64,000 nt of DNA from Paenibacillus daejeonensis DSM 15491 (GCF_000378385.1 NZ_KB899664.1:124001-188000); one strand, 5' to 3'; numbered from the stretch's first letter, positions 9,001 through 17,677 are shown. The notes: a model not told the origin generated them from the letters alone. Translations and numbers: made by a program.

Positions 9001-11589
9001 GAGCTGCTGCTGCCGGGAGACCAGCCTGCGGAGCTGATTGCAGGCGAACGGCTGACGCTGCAGGTAGAAGCCAGGGCGGACAGCGGCGAGCCTGTAGAGC
9101 TGAGCGAGCTGGCGCTGGCCTACGAGACGGAAGAAGCGGGTATCGTAGCGGTTAGCGAGGCTGGCTTGGTGACTCCGCTGCAGACCGGGATGACCCGGGT
9201 GCGCGTTTCGGCACAAGGCCCCGACGGCATCCTATACTCGCCGTGGCTGACCATCAAGGTGGTGGAGCCTGCGCTGGCTATCGAGGCGCCAGCCCCTCTG
9301 GCGGTGTTGACGGGAGAGTCGGTCGTTGTCTCCGGCACCAGTCGCGGGCTGACGCAGCTGGAGCTTAGGTATCAGGGCAGCGTAAGAGAGATTGCGCAGC
9401 AGGCAGATGGCGCCTGGGAGACGACGCTGGGCAGACTCGCAAACGGTCCGCATCGTCTGCAGGTCGTCGGCCGAGACAAGGACGGCCGGATCCGGCTGGT
9501 GCAGCAGGTCCGGATTGAGCTGGACACCGAGGACACGCTGCTGGTGAGCGACTTCACAGACAGCAGTGAGCCTTGGCAGATCGTGAATGGCAACTGGAGC
9601 TTGTCCGAGACGGACGGTCGTGACGTATACCGGGCGACGGGCCGGGGCTTGACCCATACCGGCTCGGCAGACTGGCGGGATTACCGGGTGGAGGCAGACC
9701 TCATGATGGCGGCTTCCACATCAGGCGGCTCGGCCGGACTCATCTTCCGGTACAGCGACCCTGCCAACTTCTATCACGTTCGATTGGACGACAATCGATC
9801 AAGCGATCCTGGTGTACAGACTATCCAGCTGTACAAATGGGTGGACGGAACAGCCAGCAAAGTCGCCGAAGCGCCGTTCGCCTACGAATACGGCCAATGG
9901 TACACGATGGCTGTCGAGGTGGAGGGCGACCGGATTCAGGCATTTGTGGACGGAGAGCGCTACCTGGATGTTACCGATGCGTCGCTTGCCTCAGGTGCCA
10001 TTGGGCTGCGCACGTATGACCGCCACACGTCGGTTGATGCCGTTCGCGTGATGCGTCTTGCGCCGGAAGACCGGAACGGCTATGCGGTCTGGGAGGATGG
10101 AGCGGCAGAGGTGCGAGAAGCTGATGGAGATTCGCTTACGCTTGCGTGGAGTGGAGAAGTGCAGGGTGTGGAGGATGCGCAGTACCGCGTCTGGGTGAAC
10201 AACGAGCCGATGGCGGAGACAACCACGGAGCGGGAGCTTATCATCGACGGCTTGGCGCCGGGAGAGCTGTACTCGTTCAAAGTGGAGGCGGGTGCAGGGG
10301 ACAGATGGAGTACCGATGGGCCTGTAGTCGTCTACATCGTGCCTGCCGGTGAAGGACCGGAAGAGCCGGAGGAGCCAGGAGAGCCTGGTAATCCAGGCAA
10401 CCCGGGCAACCCCGGTAACCCCGGTAATTCCGGCGGTAATAGTGGAGGGAACGACGGTGTCGAGGAGTCGGAGTCTGAGCCAGATGTTCGTACCGTAACC
10501 GAAGAGGAGCTGGTACGTGGCAATCGTGGTCGTGCCGAGATTGGTCTTGGGGCTGAGCAGCAGACGGTGAAATTGCCGATCGGCGCGGCACAGCTCGATT
10601 ATCCGATCGCCGTTCGTATGGCTAGAGGAGATACAGTCATCGTCGATCCCCTCGCATTGGCAGCGATGCTCGCTGATACGCCAGCGGGAGCAGCAGATTT
10701 CTTCCGAATTGAGCTGACCGCATCGGATCTAACTGCCGGGCAACGCGGACAGTTGGGAAGCGAGCTCCGCCTTATGGGTAGCGGGATAGTACAACTGGAC
10801 CTTGCTTTATCTCTGACGAGCGGTGAGCTCGTGCGCTCAGCTCTCGTGGGTGGTGTTCAGCTGGAGCTGGCCTACGATGCCACGCAGGCAGATGCCGCAC
10901 TGCTTGGCTTGTACCGATATGATGTCAATGCTGGAGCTTGGGTGTATGCGGGCGGTTATGCCGATGTATCCACTGTGACAGGGACCACCGGACAGCCGGG
11001 GCTCTATGCTGTCCTGCAGCGCGAGATTCGTTTTGCCGACGTGCCACAGACGCACTGGGCACACCGCACCTTGCAGGTGCTGGCAGCGCGTCATATCGTC
11101 AGCGGCATGAACGAGACTCAGTTTGCACCATCGGGCTTGACGACCCGTGCCGAGTTCACAGTGCTGCTAGTCCGGGCGCTTGGGCTGGAAGGCGATGTCG
11201 GTGCATCGGCTATGAGATTCAGCGATGTCGGGCAGAGTAACTGGTATGCCGCGGAGGTAGCGGCTGCTTTTGAAGCCGGTTTGGTTCAGGGTGTGTCTGC
11301 GGACCGGTTTGACCCGCAAGCGCCGATTACGCGTGAGCAGATGGCTGTCATGATCGTCCGCGCCTTCAAGCTGGCAGGAGGCCAGACTCCAGATGCTCCG
11401 GGCGGCTTGGATCGATATAGTGACAGCGCCGAACTGTCAGCATGGGCCACTGATGCAGTAGCACAGGCGGTCGCGGCGGGACTAATGCAAGGCACCGCCA
11501 CCGACAAGTTCGACCCGATCGCCCAAGCGACACGAGCCCAGACGGCGCAGGCGGTATATAACCTGTTGGAGTTATTCAACAGCTTCTAA
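6094..11589 (+). CDS. S-layer-anchored GH31 glycosidase with lectin-like, FN3 and SLH domains
   Basis: Secreted, wall-bound glycoside hydrolase of 1,831 residues. The frame opens at 6007, but ATG 6094 has GGGGAGAGG seven bases upstream and begins a clean signal peptide ending PAAAS. Order: GH31 N-terminal region about 30-430, interrupted by a concanavalin-like domain about 165-297; GH31 barrel about 433-745 with probable nucleophile Asp630 in VDGFKEDTM and possible acid/base Asp703 in YSDIVAG; GH31 beta domains about 800-970; Ig-like domains to about 1145; second concanavalin-like domain about 1148-1320; FN3 about 1333-1418; P/G/N-rich linker; pre-SLH domain; three SLH repeats about 1646-1831. 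It should act on alpha-linked glycans at the cell surface. Substrate is unknown; the fold and anchoring are well supported. Confidence 0.88.
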   Translation: MQVNHYRRVIAWLIIATLLGGLALPAGPAAASETIAAGVQVDQTTEEVVVRTTLYTIRIEKAGFRYNFEDAGGGEIAPAHPVSGIRFGSAAGATLYDAETTELLSHDEESVRFRVVNTHGDEAVVRILPYERYARFQIEPEPFEERSQALQGEAPERVEALIWRGDTTWDDYTLELEMKQSKRDASSTSGVLVRYQDYNNFYHLRYHLATNKLQLLKKQTGSVLSVIHEVNVSGTFDSTRLYPVKVEAEGNRIRAYWNNNLLLDYTDTQSPLLNGAVGMRIYSDVTQYANVSVTAGDTVLMDESDWQGTEDWNVHNGQWRMTGEVTRTAVIDARTGSLSPGYGLGDFAHNQQSTNVFGISNHDLTNKGADQRFVSTFTVFPAHGFAQVLFETGKKRVAVNSAENKLGADNITSVDGLYYFMGTMEQIYADYQEVRVAEGYPVYKPKYDFFEVGYEAFGSLGWNTYQTSVMQDLQTYLDKGYKLKWGVVGSGFWRGDRNSPTQGATTSFGLWDDVEGPPRADGLPNPRYPDVDGLKAFFRDNDMNLLIGLRTNFKALPTNGGNYTPAHDGPFTEQGLERGYFLSDENGTPLKYTVSFPSGSVHLLDAYNEEALDWYEQGADLWGVDGFKEDTMMMTKPYQDGLWNLSNGRLMEQGYQVMVRNAAYSVPGDILRLEDTQHAYNQDRPIINALNYAASGAPNVYSDIVAGKYLTLPLTQDQKLYFVRNAMWAALTPAMSLGLGPWHMENETYEAAVKKAVDFHSMYAPYIYSAAVDSYHTGFPHTMTPLPIAYPDDPQTYQLANRTTRQYEWMLGPSMLAVPAYGHDYASVTARDVYLPEGTWIDYDTGKQYNGPVTLERYSLPIDKIPVFIGGKGVLVRQELEDNGSLIAEVYPVADQGSSYTYTYPDGEATSTIVNDNAGWNRANLKIMDTTSGQEIDYDYDERTGAFAFKLTPDHNYELTGGAFEGTLAELLLPGDQPAELIAGERLTLQVEARADSGEPVELSELALAYETEEAGIVAVSEAGLVTPLQTGMTRVRVSAQGPDGILYSPWLTIKVVEPALAIEAPAPLAVLTGESVVVSGTSRGLTQLELRYQGSVREIAQQADGAWETTLGRLANGPHRLQVVGRDKDGRIRLVQQVRIELDTEDTLLVSDFTDSSEPWQIVNGNWSLSETDGRDVYRATGRGLTHTGSADWRDYRVEADLMMAASTSGGSAGLIFRYSDPANFYHVRLDDNRSSDPGVQTIQLYKWVDGTASKVAEAPFAYEYGQWYTMAVEVEGDRIQAFVDGERYLDVTDASLASGAIGLRTYDRHTSVDAVRVMRLAPEDRNGYAVWEDGAAEVREADGDSLTLAWSGEVQGVEDAQYRVWVNNEPMAETTTERELIIDGLAPGELYSFKVEAGAGDRWSTDGPVVVYIVPAGEGPEEPEEPGEPGNPGNPGNPGNPGNSGGNSGGNDGVEESESEPDVRTVTEEELVRGNRGRAEIGLGAEQQTVKLPIGAAQLDYPIAVRMARGDTVIVDPLALAAMLADTPAGAADFFRIELTASDLTAGQRGQLGSELRLMGSGIVQLDLALSLTSGELVRSALVGGVQLELAYDATQADAALLGLYRYDVNAGAWVYAGGYADVSTVTGTTGQPGLYAVLQREIRFADVPQTHWAHRTLQVLAARHIVSGMNETQFAPSGLTTRAEFTVLLVRALGLEGDVGASAMRFSDVGQSNWYAAEVAAAFEAGLVQGVSADRFDPQAPITREQMAVMIVRAFKLAGGQTPDAPGGLDRYSDSAELSAWATDAVAQAVAAGLMQGTATDKFDPIAQATRAQTAQAVYNLLELFNSF

Positions 11590-11637
11590 GGAATTTGAAA
11601 GAAGATGTGGAACCTATAAAGTACGGGATGTAAAGCG

Positions 11638-11685
11638 TCAATACACCGGAATGTAGGTTAACTCATACGGTGTATTGATAGGCTT
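11638..11685 (+). terminator. possible terminator hairpin after GH31 gene
   Basis: Perfect 11-base arms TCAATACACCG (11638-11648) and CGGTGTATTGA (11668-11678) with a 19-base loop, followed by a weak T run. It sits at the edge of the IS remnant patch, so it could instead be a mobile-element end. Confidence 0.4.
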
Positions 11686-11688
11686 TTG

Positions 11689-11790
11689 CTACGCATCCAC
11701 GCTTGCGGCCTGCTCGTTAGCATGCTTGGTCTCCACAGTGGAATCCAGATCAAGGATCAACGAGCGGGGTATATCAAATTCCATCGTTCA
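11689..11790 (-). pseudogene. IS1380-like transposase fragment
   Basis: On the minus strand a short frame reads PRSLILDLDSTVETKHANEQ and then stops. LILDLDSTVET is the catalytic-core motif of IS1380-family DDE transposases. The same motif with one change (LILALDSTVET) is in the remnant at 15212-15876. Only about 35 codons remain and neither end of the element is recognisable. Confidence 0.6.
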
Positions 11791-11929
11791 GAGGGGCTGA
11801 GTCAACTCCACACGAGCATTTTCAAAACTAAGAAAGTGCTTGTTTAACAAGATGTGATAAGGACCGCGGCCGCCAAGCATATGAGAGATTAAGGCAGCGC
11901 TCTTATAATTAATCAGACTGTATGTGCGG

Positions 11930-12916
11930 AAATATCGGAAAATAGGCATGGAAGAGGCCCCCGGTAATCTGTATTTGAAGAGAATAATGCGTGTGTTGTG
12001 GTTCAAGTGGCATGTCGAACCAACCCCGAACCGTGAGGCGAAAAACGTTTGGAGACCTTTTAAGGTTGACGACCATGCCGGCAAGATGCACTTTAATTGC
12101 AGCCATTTCTTTGCTGGATGTCCACACCGTCCCTAAACCGCAGTGGTACTTGAGCTCATTGTTCTTCGATCGATGCGCCCGCGCCTGCGAAGTTCGGCGG
12201 TACCGTTCGTCCATTCTCGTTTGTGGTGCATGTCTCACGCACGGGGCAAGCGTTGCATTCTTTTGCATGAAACTTGTATTGCCAGCCCTGGCTTTGCTTA
12301 ATGTAGTTTTTCTTTTGGCTTCGGTTGCCTTGAGGGCATCGGTAGGCATCAAACTTCGAATCATATATATACGCCTCGTGCGGCAAACCTTTCTTCGGAC
12401 TCGTGGAGGCCGGTACCGGAGCAGACAACCCGGACCTCTCGGCTCCTAACGCGACGCGCTGTTCGCCTAATCCATACAACATATCGCCCAGTACAGCTCG
12501 GGCGGGAGGGCTACATACAGCTCTTGCGCATACTGTTTACCATCTCTACCATCGCGTCACGGTCATGTTCGGTCCACGGGGATGACACTTGTCTCCAAGA
12601 TGGTACCGTCCTCGCTCATCAGGACTTGGACTTTGTAACCGCAAATCATCACGGTTTTACTCTTTCGCCCAATCCGAGCCTCCGGGTCGCGCAACGTGTA
12701 GATTCGAGACTTGGGATGGGAAGCACGGGACTTTTTCCTCCGGGTCTGTTCGAATGCTTGCTCTTCTTCCGGGGGCGTGGGGTATTTATTCTCGTCGAGC
12801 GAATGATGAAGCAGGTGAAGGCGTTTGTGGAAACGTCGCTCTGCTTTTACTGTCTGCCATGCGGTGTGCAGAAACGAATCAATAATCCAGGCCTCCTCCT
12901 TGTCCCGTAGCCCCAT
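11930..12916 (-). pseudogene. decayed IS1182-like transposase
   Basis: Three minus-strand frames together carry the order of an IS1182-family transposase. 12916-12563 has SRIYTLRDPEARIGRKSKT and ICGYKVQVL, the central DDE region. 12482-12156 has IYDSKFDAYRCPQGN and the Cys cluster KECNACPVRETC. The frame ending about 11930 has GLGTVWTSSKEMAAIKVHLA and MVVNLKR, matching the family's C-terminal part. The switches of frame, and the loss of the N-terminal third, mean it cannot be active. Overlapping plus-strand frames are shadows. Confidence 0.7.
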
Positions 12917-13569
12917 TTAATAGAGCTGAGCGAGGATGTAGCGATGGCATGCCAGAAAAAGACCGGCACCCAGAATCAGAATTGGAATGAACGGATAATC
13001 CCAACCTATGTATTGGAAATCGCTTTACCCCTTTAGGTGGGGAGGGGGGAATTTCATATCGACGGCCCAAGTGCAAACCCAGACTCCAGAACTGGATGCG
13101 ATCTCCAAGTCTGATGTTCTCAAAAACCTGATTTTATGGGCTTTCGTAATTTGGGTTTAAGTTTCAACAAAGGGGCATAGGGATGCTGTCCACACCCCGT
13201 ATAGAGAAAAGCGCATAGCGTGTCGGCAAAATAAAATCAATCTTTTTTCAATCACGATCCAAAACGAGTGCCTGGGCAAGCCTCGAACACACCATATAAT
13301 CTGCAATACTCAGTTGGTCAAAAATTTTCAAACAGACACTCGTTTTCATGGCGGTCCACTCCTGATTTGATGATTTTTCTCAATTATACCGGGTGAGTCT
13401 CTTGTATTCAGTTGGTCACATTAAATGGACAGTTCACGTAATTAAGGTTAACATCAACGTAGCAAAGTTAGATTGATTCAAGATGCGTGGAATTTTAGAT
13501 GTTAAACAGCGTTGTTACGATATCTTTTCCATATAGGTCTATGGGACCAAATTATTTTTTATGCATCTA
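12917..13569. other. gene-poor spacer beside IS remnants
   Basis: No convincing gene in about 650 bases. GC falls from left to right toward the AT-rich cassette. A 33-codon minus-strand frame (13349-13248, beginning MKTSVCLKIFDQLSIADYM) has a ribosome-site-like AGGAG upstream, but it matches nothing I recognise and is probably mobile-element debris. Confidence 0.4.
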
Positions 13570-13598
13570 TTGAAATTACCAGTATTAACCTGTACAAT
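13570..13598 (+). promoter_or_regulatory. sigma-A promoter of the AT-rich cassette
   Basis: TTGAAA (13570-13575), 17-base spacer, TACAAT (13593-13598). The predicted transcript starts about 20 bases before the ATG at 13625. Confidence 0.6.
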
Positions 13599-13624
13599 GG
13601 AAGAAAACTGGGACGGTTGATTAT

Positions 13625-14233
13625 ATGAGTGAAAATAAGGAAACTAGAGGAAACAATGAAGAAGAAATTCATAACGTTTTAAAAAATACCTTCGAAACTC
13701 TTTCCACTATTTTGGATGAACAAGAGGGGAGCAAGTCTTTAATATGGTCGATTATATCTGAGTTTTGCAATAAAAGAAACTATTCCAAAGAGCCCAATGA
13801 AGTATTAAATGAAATATTCGGTGCTCCTGTTGGAGATGTAATTATAATGTGCATTGTAAGTTATGAGAAAATAGACGATTTTATGAATGACTTTGATTTC
13901 AAACATCAAATATGGCTCAAAGCTTTATCATATACATTTACAGAGCCATATCTTGATATAAAACGATTTCAAAATGCTCCAAGATCATTGAGAGCAATTG
14001 TAGATTATGAAGATGGAAATGATGTGCACTTTGTTCGAGCCGATGAAGTATCCGTAAGTTATGAACTAAACACTGCATCATGCATTTTTGTAATAAGAAG
14101 AATGTTGGACATTATTGAAGCTAAAGTGGGAGACTCAAACATTATATTAGACCGTCTAGAGGAAGAATTGAAACGGGGATTGGGGTTCGTAGAAGAATAC
14201 AAGTCCAAGTTAGGTGAGAAGGATGACGACTAA
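13625..14233 (+). CDS. hypothetical protein, first gene of AT-rich cassette
   Basis: 202 residues, no family recognised. It is soluble in appearance: no signal peptide or membrane helix, mostly helical at both ends, with an acidic C-terminus (GEKDDD). The region FRADEVSVSYELNTASCIF-like near 140-158 suggests a small beta segment. Codon use is strongly AT-rich compared with the GC-rich neighbours, which points to acquisition by transfer. It has its own promoter, a short leader and only a weak ribosome site. Its 3' end overlaps the next gene by 11 bases, so the two are translationally coupled and probably work together. Function unknown. Confidence 0.75.
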   Translation: MSENKETRGNNEEEIHNVLKNTFETLSTILDEQEGSKSLIWSIISEFCNKRNYSKEPNEVLNEIFGAPVGDVIIMCIVSYEKIDDFMNDFDFKHQIWLKALSYTFTEPYLDIKRFQNAPRSLRAIVDYEDGNDVHFVRADEVSVSYELNTASCIFVIRRMLDIIEAKVGDSNIILDRLEEELKRGLGFVEEYKSKLGEKDDD

Positions 14234-14960
14234 TCGCTTACAACAATATATAGTCGATGATTCTACCTGGCTAAATAGGTCGGAGCGTAATCCTGATAAG
14301 CAAATCATGGATCCATATGAATTTGCCATAAATGAATTAAATAAAAATAACAGATCTAAACGAAAAGCTAATGGCATTATAAAGCGAATAATGGAAGAAA
14401 AATTCGAGGGGATGCTTGTTTCGGATGAAATTATAGAAGGATCTTCATTTAAAAGTTCAATGAGAAACAATTCTTTTCAAGAAGACATATACTATATAAA
14501 AGGTGAGCTTGCTCACATTAGAAAGCAGATCGATACTTTATGCGGTTATAATGGTCTGAGTTCCTGGGCTGAAGGAGGGGCGGCAGAAATGAGTGAAAAT
14601 AGCGAGAAATTAATTGAAATTAGAGAGCGCCTCATTAAGGTTGAAACTTTATCAGAACATATGAATTCCAAATTGGATACAAATAGTAGCAAATTGGATA
14701 AAATAGAATTAATGTTGCAAAAACTGCCTCAGGAGGATCGGATGAAAGTAGTAGTGACAGAAGAGATTAGAGCGGCAAAGGTAGCAAGTGAAGACTATGT
14801 TGCAGGAATATTTGCTTCACTTTCTAAGGATTTACCCAATAAAGACTACGTAGGGAATGCTGTATCAAAATCCACATTAAAGATAATCTATTGGTTAATT
14901 GGAACTATTCTTGCAACAGCAGCTGCAACAGGAGCGATTATGCAAATATTTGTGAAATGA
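14223..14960 (+). CDS. hypothetical coiled-coil protein with C-terminal membrane anchor
   Basis: 245 residues from the ATG at 14223; a GTG at 14214 is in frame but lacks a ribosome site, while AGGTGAGAAGG sits just before 14223. The N-terminal half is charged and helical. Residues about 125-165 form a heptad-like segment (IEIRERLIKVETLSEHMNSK). The last 25 residues are one hydrophobic helix (IIYWLIGTILATAAATGAIM). A coiled coil plus C-terminal membrane helix resembles XhlA-like haemolysin/holin accessory proteins, but the N-terminal half does not, and no lysis genes are nearby. The pairing of a soluble partner with a membrane-anchored protein is also common in defence or toxin modules. Function unknown. 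Confidence 0.75.
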   Translation: MTTNRLQQYIVDDSTWLNRSERNPDKQIMDPYEFAINELNKNNRSKRKANGIIKRIMEEKFEGMLVSDEIIEGSSFKSSMRNNSFQEDIYYIKGELAHIRKQIDTLCGYNGLSSWAEGGAAEMSENSEKLIEIRERLIKVETLSEHMNSKLDTNSSKLDKIELMLQKLPQEDRMKVVVTEEIRAAKVASEDYVAGIFASLSKDLPNKDYVGNAVSKSTLKIIYWLIGTILATAAATGAIMQIFVK

Positions 14961-15041
14961 TTTGAAGATATTAGGCCTCCAAAAAAGTCAGTGAAAGCTG
15001 ACTGATTGATAGCTCGTTTTAAAGGGTTTAATAAAAACCAC

Positions 15042-15083
15042 AAAAAATGGCCAAATCTTGTATACAAGATTTGGCCATTTTTT
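15042..15083. terminator. bidirectional intrinsic terminator
   Basis: A perfect 42-base palindrome: A6, then TGGCCAAATCTTG, mirrored and ending in T6. It would terminate transcription in both directions and closes the AT-rich cassette. Confidence 0.85.
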
Positions 15084-15147
15084 GTATATTCTGATTGACC
15101 AGGGTCAGAACACTTTACCATGCAACAGACATTTTCTCTAGGGAGAT

Positions 15148-15178
15148 TAAACCTGAATTACGAAAGTGCCGTCTCATG
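15148..15178 (+). repeat. copy 1 of a 31-base IS1380-associated end sequence
   Basis: Matches 53661-53691 at 27 of 31 positions, both containing GCCGTCTCATG. Here it lies about 130 bases before an IS1380-like transposase in the same orientation, so it is probably that element's left end. Confidence 0.5.
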
Positions 15179-15211
15179 AAAACATAAAAAAGTGCTCAAA
15201 TCTTTAATAGA

Positions 15212-15876
15212 ATGGTGTTTGCGAAGACAACATCACCCAAAGAGAGGAGCACCTTTAAGGTGAACTTTACCACAAAAATCACGTCGTTGAAAACGGAATT
15301 TTCTATGAGAAACGCTACAAATTTTGCAGGTAGCAAGGTGCTGCTCGCGTTCCTGGAAAAAATAAGACTAAATCAGGCCCTTCGCACGCTTGGTCTGGCC
15401 AAATCGACAAACGCTATCTTTCCTACCCATCGCATCCTCCAGTATCTCATCATCGGATGGCTCTTAGGATGTGAGCGCCTGTTTCATTTTAAGTCGATGG
15501 AGGGCGACGCTTTGGTCGCCCATGCCTTGGAGGCCGCCTGCCGCATCACAGCTTATTGAATAAGGAACTCCTACGCTTCGGCGCCTCACACGAAGCGCTG
15601 GCTCCCGAACTCCGAAGACTGAACTTGGAGATCGCCTCTCCCTTACTACCCGAGTCGCTCATTTTGGCCTTGGATTCCACTGTGGAGACGGTCTACGGCA
15701 ACCACCAGGTCGCGGTCTATTTTTTGATTGTATCACCGAAGCCGACCGCCTTTGAAGCGGTCTACTGTGCTACTGGAGCCGTATTGTCACAACGCTCCTT
15801 CTTTAGTTTTATTATGACCAGCTCAGTTTATTCTTCCACATGCAGAGCACTTTCACGCCCACTTCTGCACTCATGA
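15212..15876 (+). pseudogene. truncated IS1380-like transposase
   Basis: The first frame (15212-15559; likely native ATG 15305) carries the family N-terminus: FAGSKVLLAFLEKIRLNQAL and ILQYLIIGWLLGCERLFHFK. After a frameshift near 15556 the second frame holds LILALDSTVETVYGN, then loses similarity. An intact family member is about 430 residues; only about 190 are recognisable. A piece of the same gene is found at 51505-51587, which lacks a short insertion present here near 15551-15568. Confidence 0.75.
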
Positions 15877-15877
15877 A

Positions 15878-15911
15878 AGTCGTATGGCCCTTGGGCTCAT
15901 ACGGCTTTTTT
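15878..15911 (+). terminator. intrinsic terminator before the sugar importer operon
   Basis: Arms AGTCGTATG and CATACGGCT (one G-U pair) with an 11-base loop, followed by six Ts. It isolates the importer operon from the IS remnant. Confidence 0.75.
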
Positions 15912-15941
15912 CAATTCTACGACCGTCCATCCCCCCCTACC

Positions 15942-15956
15942 CAATAGAACAAATCT
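15942..15956. promoter_or_regulatory. second copy of the 15-base shared motif
   Basis: CAATAGAACAAATCT, identical to 1776-1790. It lies about 160 bases before the GTG start of the binding protein and downstream of the terminator, so it belongs to this operon's promoter region. The promoter itself is not clear; TTGTTC at 16000-16005 with GTTTAT at 16024-16029 is possible. Confidence 0.4.
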
Positions 15957-16114
15957 ACACGTCCGCCAAAACCAATCCGGCCTGCGAAATTGCGAATTTT
16001 TGTTCCATCAGGTGAACAGTTTTGTTTATTACCGCGCCGAAGTGTGCCTGATAAGCTGAAGGTGTCGGTGGAAGCAACGCACGGACAGAGACGAGATCAC
16101 AGGAGGTCAACGAA

Positions 16115-17455
16115 GTGAACAACAAAAAGTGGATACCTACGCTTTTGGCAGGCGTGATGACGCTGGGACTGCTCTCGGGTTGTGCAGGCGGAGGGAATAC
16201 ATCGTCTGGCGGGAACGGAGCAAGCACACTGGATAACAGTGGGGCGGCCACGAACACGCCTTCGGCGTCGGAGCCGATCAAGCTGACGATGTGGGGCGGC
16301 GTACCGCCGGAGTCGGGACCGCAGGCGGTCGTAGATGTGTGGAATGCCGAGAATCCAGACATTCAGGTCGAATATGTACGCTTCGTCAACGATGACGACG
16401 GCAATCTGAAGCTGGATACGGCGATGCTGACTGATCAGGGCGTCGACATTTACGTCAACTATACACTCTCGCAAACCGAGAAGCGGGTGGAGGCAGGCGT
16501 GGCGCTCGACCTAAGCGAGTTCGGCGACTATGACATTGACGACAAAATGGGCCCGGACGCTGCACTCTGGAAAATCGACGACAAATATTACGGTGTGCCG
16601 ACCAAGAAAAATGCTTTCTTCGTCGCCTTGAACAAAGACATGCTGGACGAGGCGGGGCTGGAGGTGCCGAAAAGCTGGACGTGGGATGAGGCGCGAGATT
16701 ATGCGAAGCAGCTGACGGCGGACGGCCGGTACGGTCTGATCCAGCATCTTGAGCCGTTCTATGATCCGATGGACTCGGTGCTGGAGAAGGACGGCTATGC
16801 CAAAGCAGACGGCAGCTCCAATCTGGACCATCCGCTGATCCAGAAGTGGCTGGAGACGCTGAACGCAATGATGACCGAGGACGCTTCGACGCCGCCGCTC
16901 GGCGAGCAGATGTCGACGCAGCTGCCGGTGGATACCAGCTTCCTGGGCGGCCAGGCCGCCATGCTGAACATCGGCGAGTGGCTCATCCGCAGCTCCAATA
17001 ATCTTACCGACTTCCCGCGCGACTTCAAGATTGCTTTTGCACCAGTGCCACGTCTGGCTGACGCTGAAGCCGACTTCATCACCCGCGGTGGACTGGGCGA
17101 TCTGGTCTCCATCAATGCCAAGTCGCCGCACAAGGATGCCGCCTGGGCGTTCGTCAAATGGTATGCTGACGGCGGCATGGCGCCAATGGCGGCGGGCGGC
17201 AGACTGCCAGCATCCAAGGATGTTGACAAGCAAGTAGCGCTCGACAGTCTGCTGGGCGACCAGGCGGACACGTACGATCTGGAATCGCTGGAATACGTTC
17301 TTTATGAAGATACCACACCAACCTATGTGCGCAGTGCCTCGCAGCAGGTGATTGACCTGCGGACGCAGGAGTATGAGAAATATTTCCTGGGCGGCCAGAC
17401 GATCGAGAAAACGATCGAGAACATGGTGGCTCGCCACAACGAATTATTGAAATAA
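16115..17455 (+). CDS. sugar ABC importer, substrate-binding lipoprotein
   Basis: Extracellular solute-binding lipoprotein (446 residues) that captures sugar for the permeases at 17678 and 18576. GTG start after a strong AGGAGGTC at 16101-16108. Lipobox LLSGC with Cys near residue 24, then a Gly/Ser/Asn-rich tether and the binding fold from LTMWGGVPPESGP. It is a close paralogue of the binding protein encoded in the kinase/regulator operon at 4595. A large palindromic element (17487-17635) separates it from the permease, which may raise its mRNA level over that of the permeases. Sugar specificity cannot be read from sequence. Confidence 0.93.
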   Translation: MNNKKWIPTLLAGVMTLGLLSGCAGGGNTSSGGNGASTLDNSGAATNTPSASEPIKLTMWGGVPPESGPQAVVDVWNAENPDIQVEYVRFVNDDDGNLKLDTAMLTDQGVDIYVNYTLSQTEKRVEAGVALDLSEFGDYDIDDKMGPDAALWKIDDKYYGVPTKKNAFFVALNKDMLDEAGLEVPKSWTWDEARDYAKQLTADGRYGLIQHLEPFYDPMDSVLEKDGYAKADGSSNLDHPLIQKWLETLNAMMTEDASTPPLGEQMSTQLPVDTSFLGGQAAMLNIGEWLIRSSNNLTDFPRDFKIAFAPVPRLADAEADFITRGGLGDLVSINAKSPHKDAAWAFVKWYADGGMAPMAAGGRLPASKDVDKQVALDSLLGDQADTYDLESLEYVLYEDTTPTYVRSASQQVIDLRTQEYEKYFLGGQTIEKTIENMVARHNELLK

Positions 17456-17486
17456 ATATATTAGGAGGAGAAGGTAGGCTATTCTC

Positions 17487-17635
17487 AAAAGTGCCGAAGA
17501 GGTGCGGAATCGATTCTGTAGAAGTGAAACGCTCGCCTTTGTCCCCGGATTTCACCCCCTAAAGGGGCTAAATTACCAAGAAATCTGGGGACAACAGCGA
17601 TCGGAAGAACGATCCGCTCCACGTAGGCCCTTTTT
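17487..17635 (+). repeat. palindromic intergenic element, copy A
   Basis: About 150 bases, starting 32 bases after the binding-protein stop. Outer arms GCGGAATCGATTCT and AGAACGATCCGC, middle arms CGCTCGCCTTTGTCCCCGG and the partly complementary segment from 17582, and an inner hairpin CCCCCTAAAGGGG. The reverse complement of 36211-36359 is the same element at high identity, with CCCCTGTACAGGGG as its inner hairpin, so pairing is kept while sequence differs. See findings. Confidence 0.8.
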
Positions 17636-17677
17636 GGGTATGCGCCTTCTCCTCCGTCATGACAGGAGTGGAGCACC

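Noticed and set aside
8299-9216. 305-residue antisense frame within the GH31 gene
   Set aside because: Shadow of a GC-rich gene; no ribosome site and His/Arg/Gln-rich composition without motifs. The same holds for long antisense frames at 3768-4616, 33618-34451 and 36727-37659.
6094-11589. GH31 protein as the sulfoquinovosidase for the sulfonate locus
   Set aside because: It is 20 kb away, wall-anchored, regulated with a different importer, and I could not identify sulfonate-binding residues.
14223-14960. Phage holin/XhlA gene implying a prophage
   Set aside because: Only the C-terminal coiled coil and helix resemble XhlA; no endolysin, tail or other phage gene is nearby.
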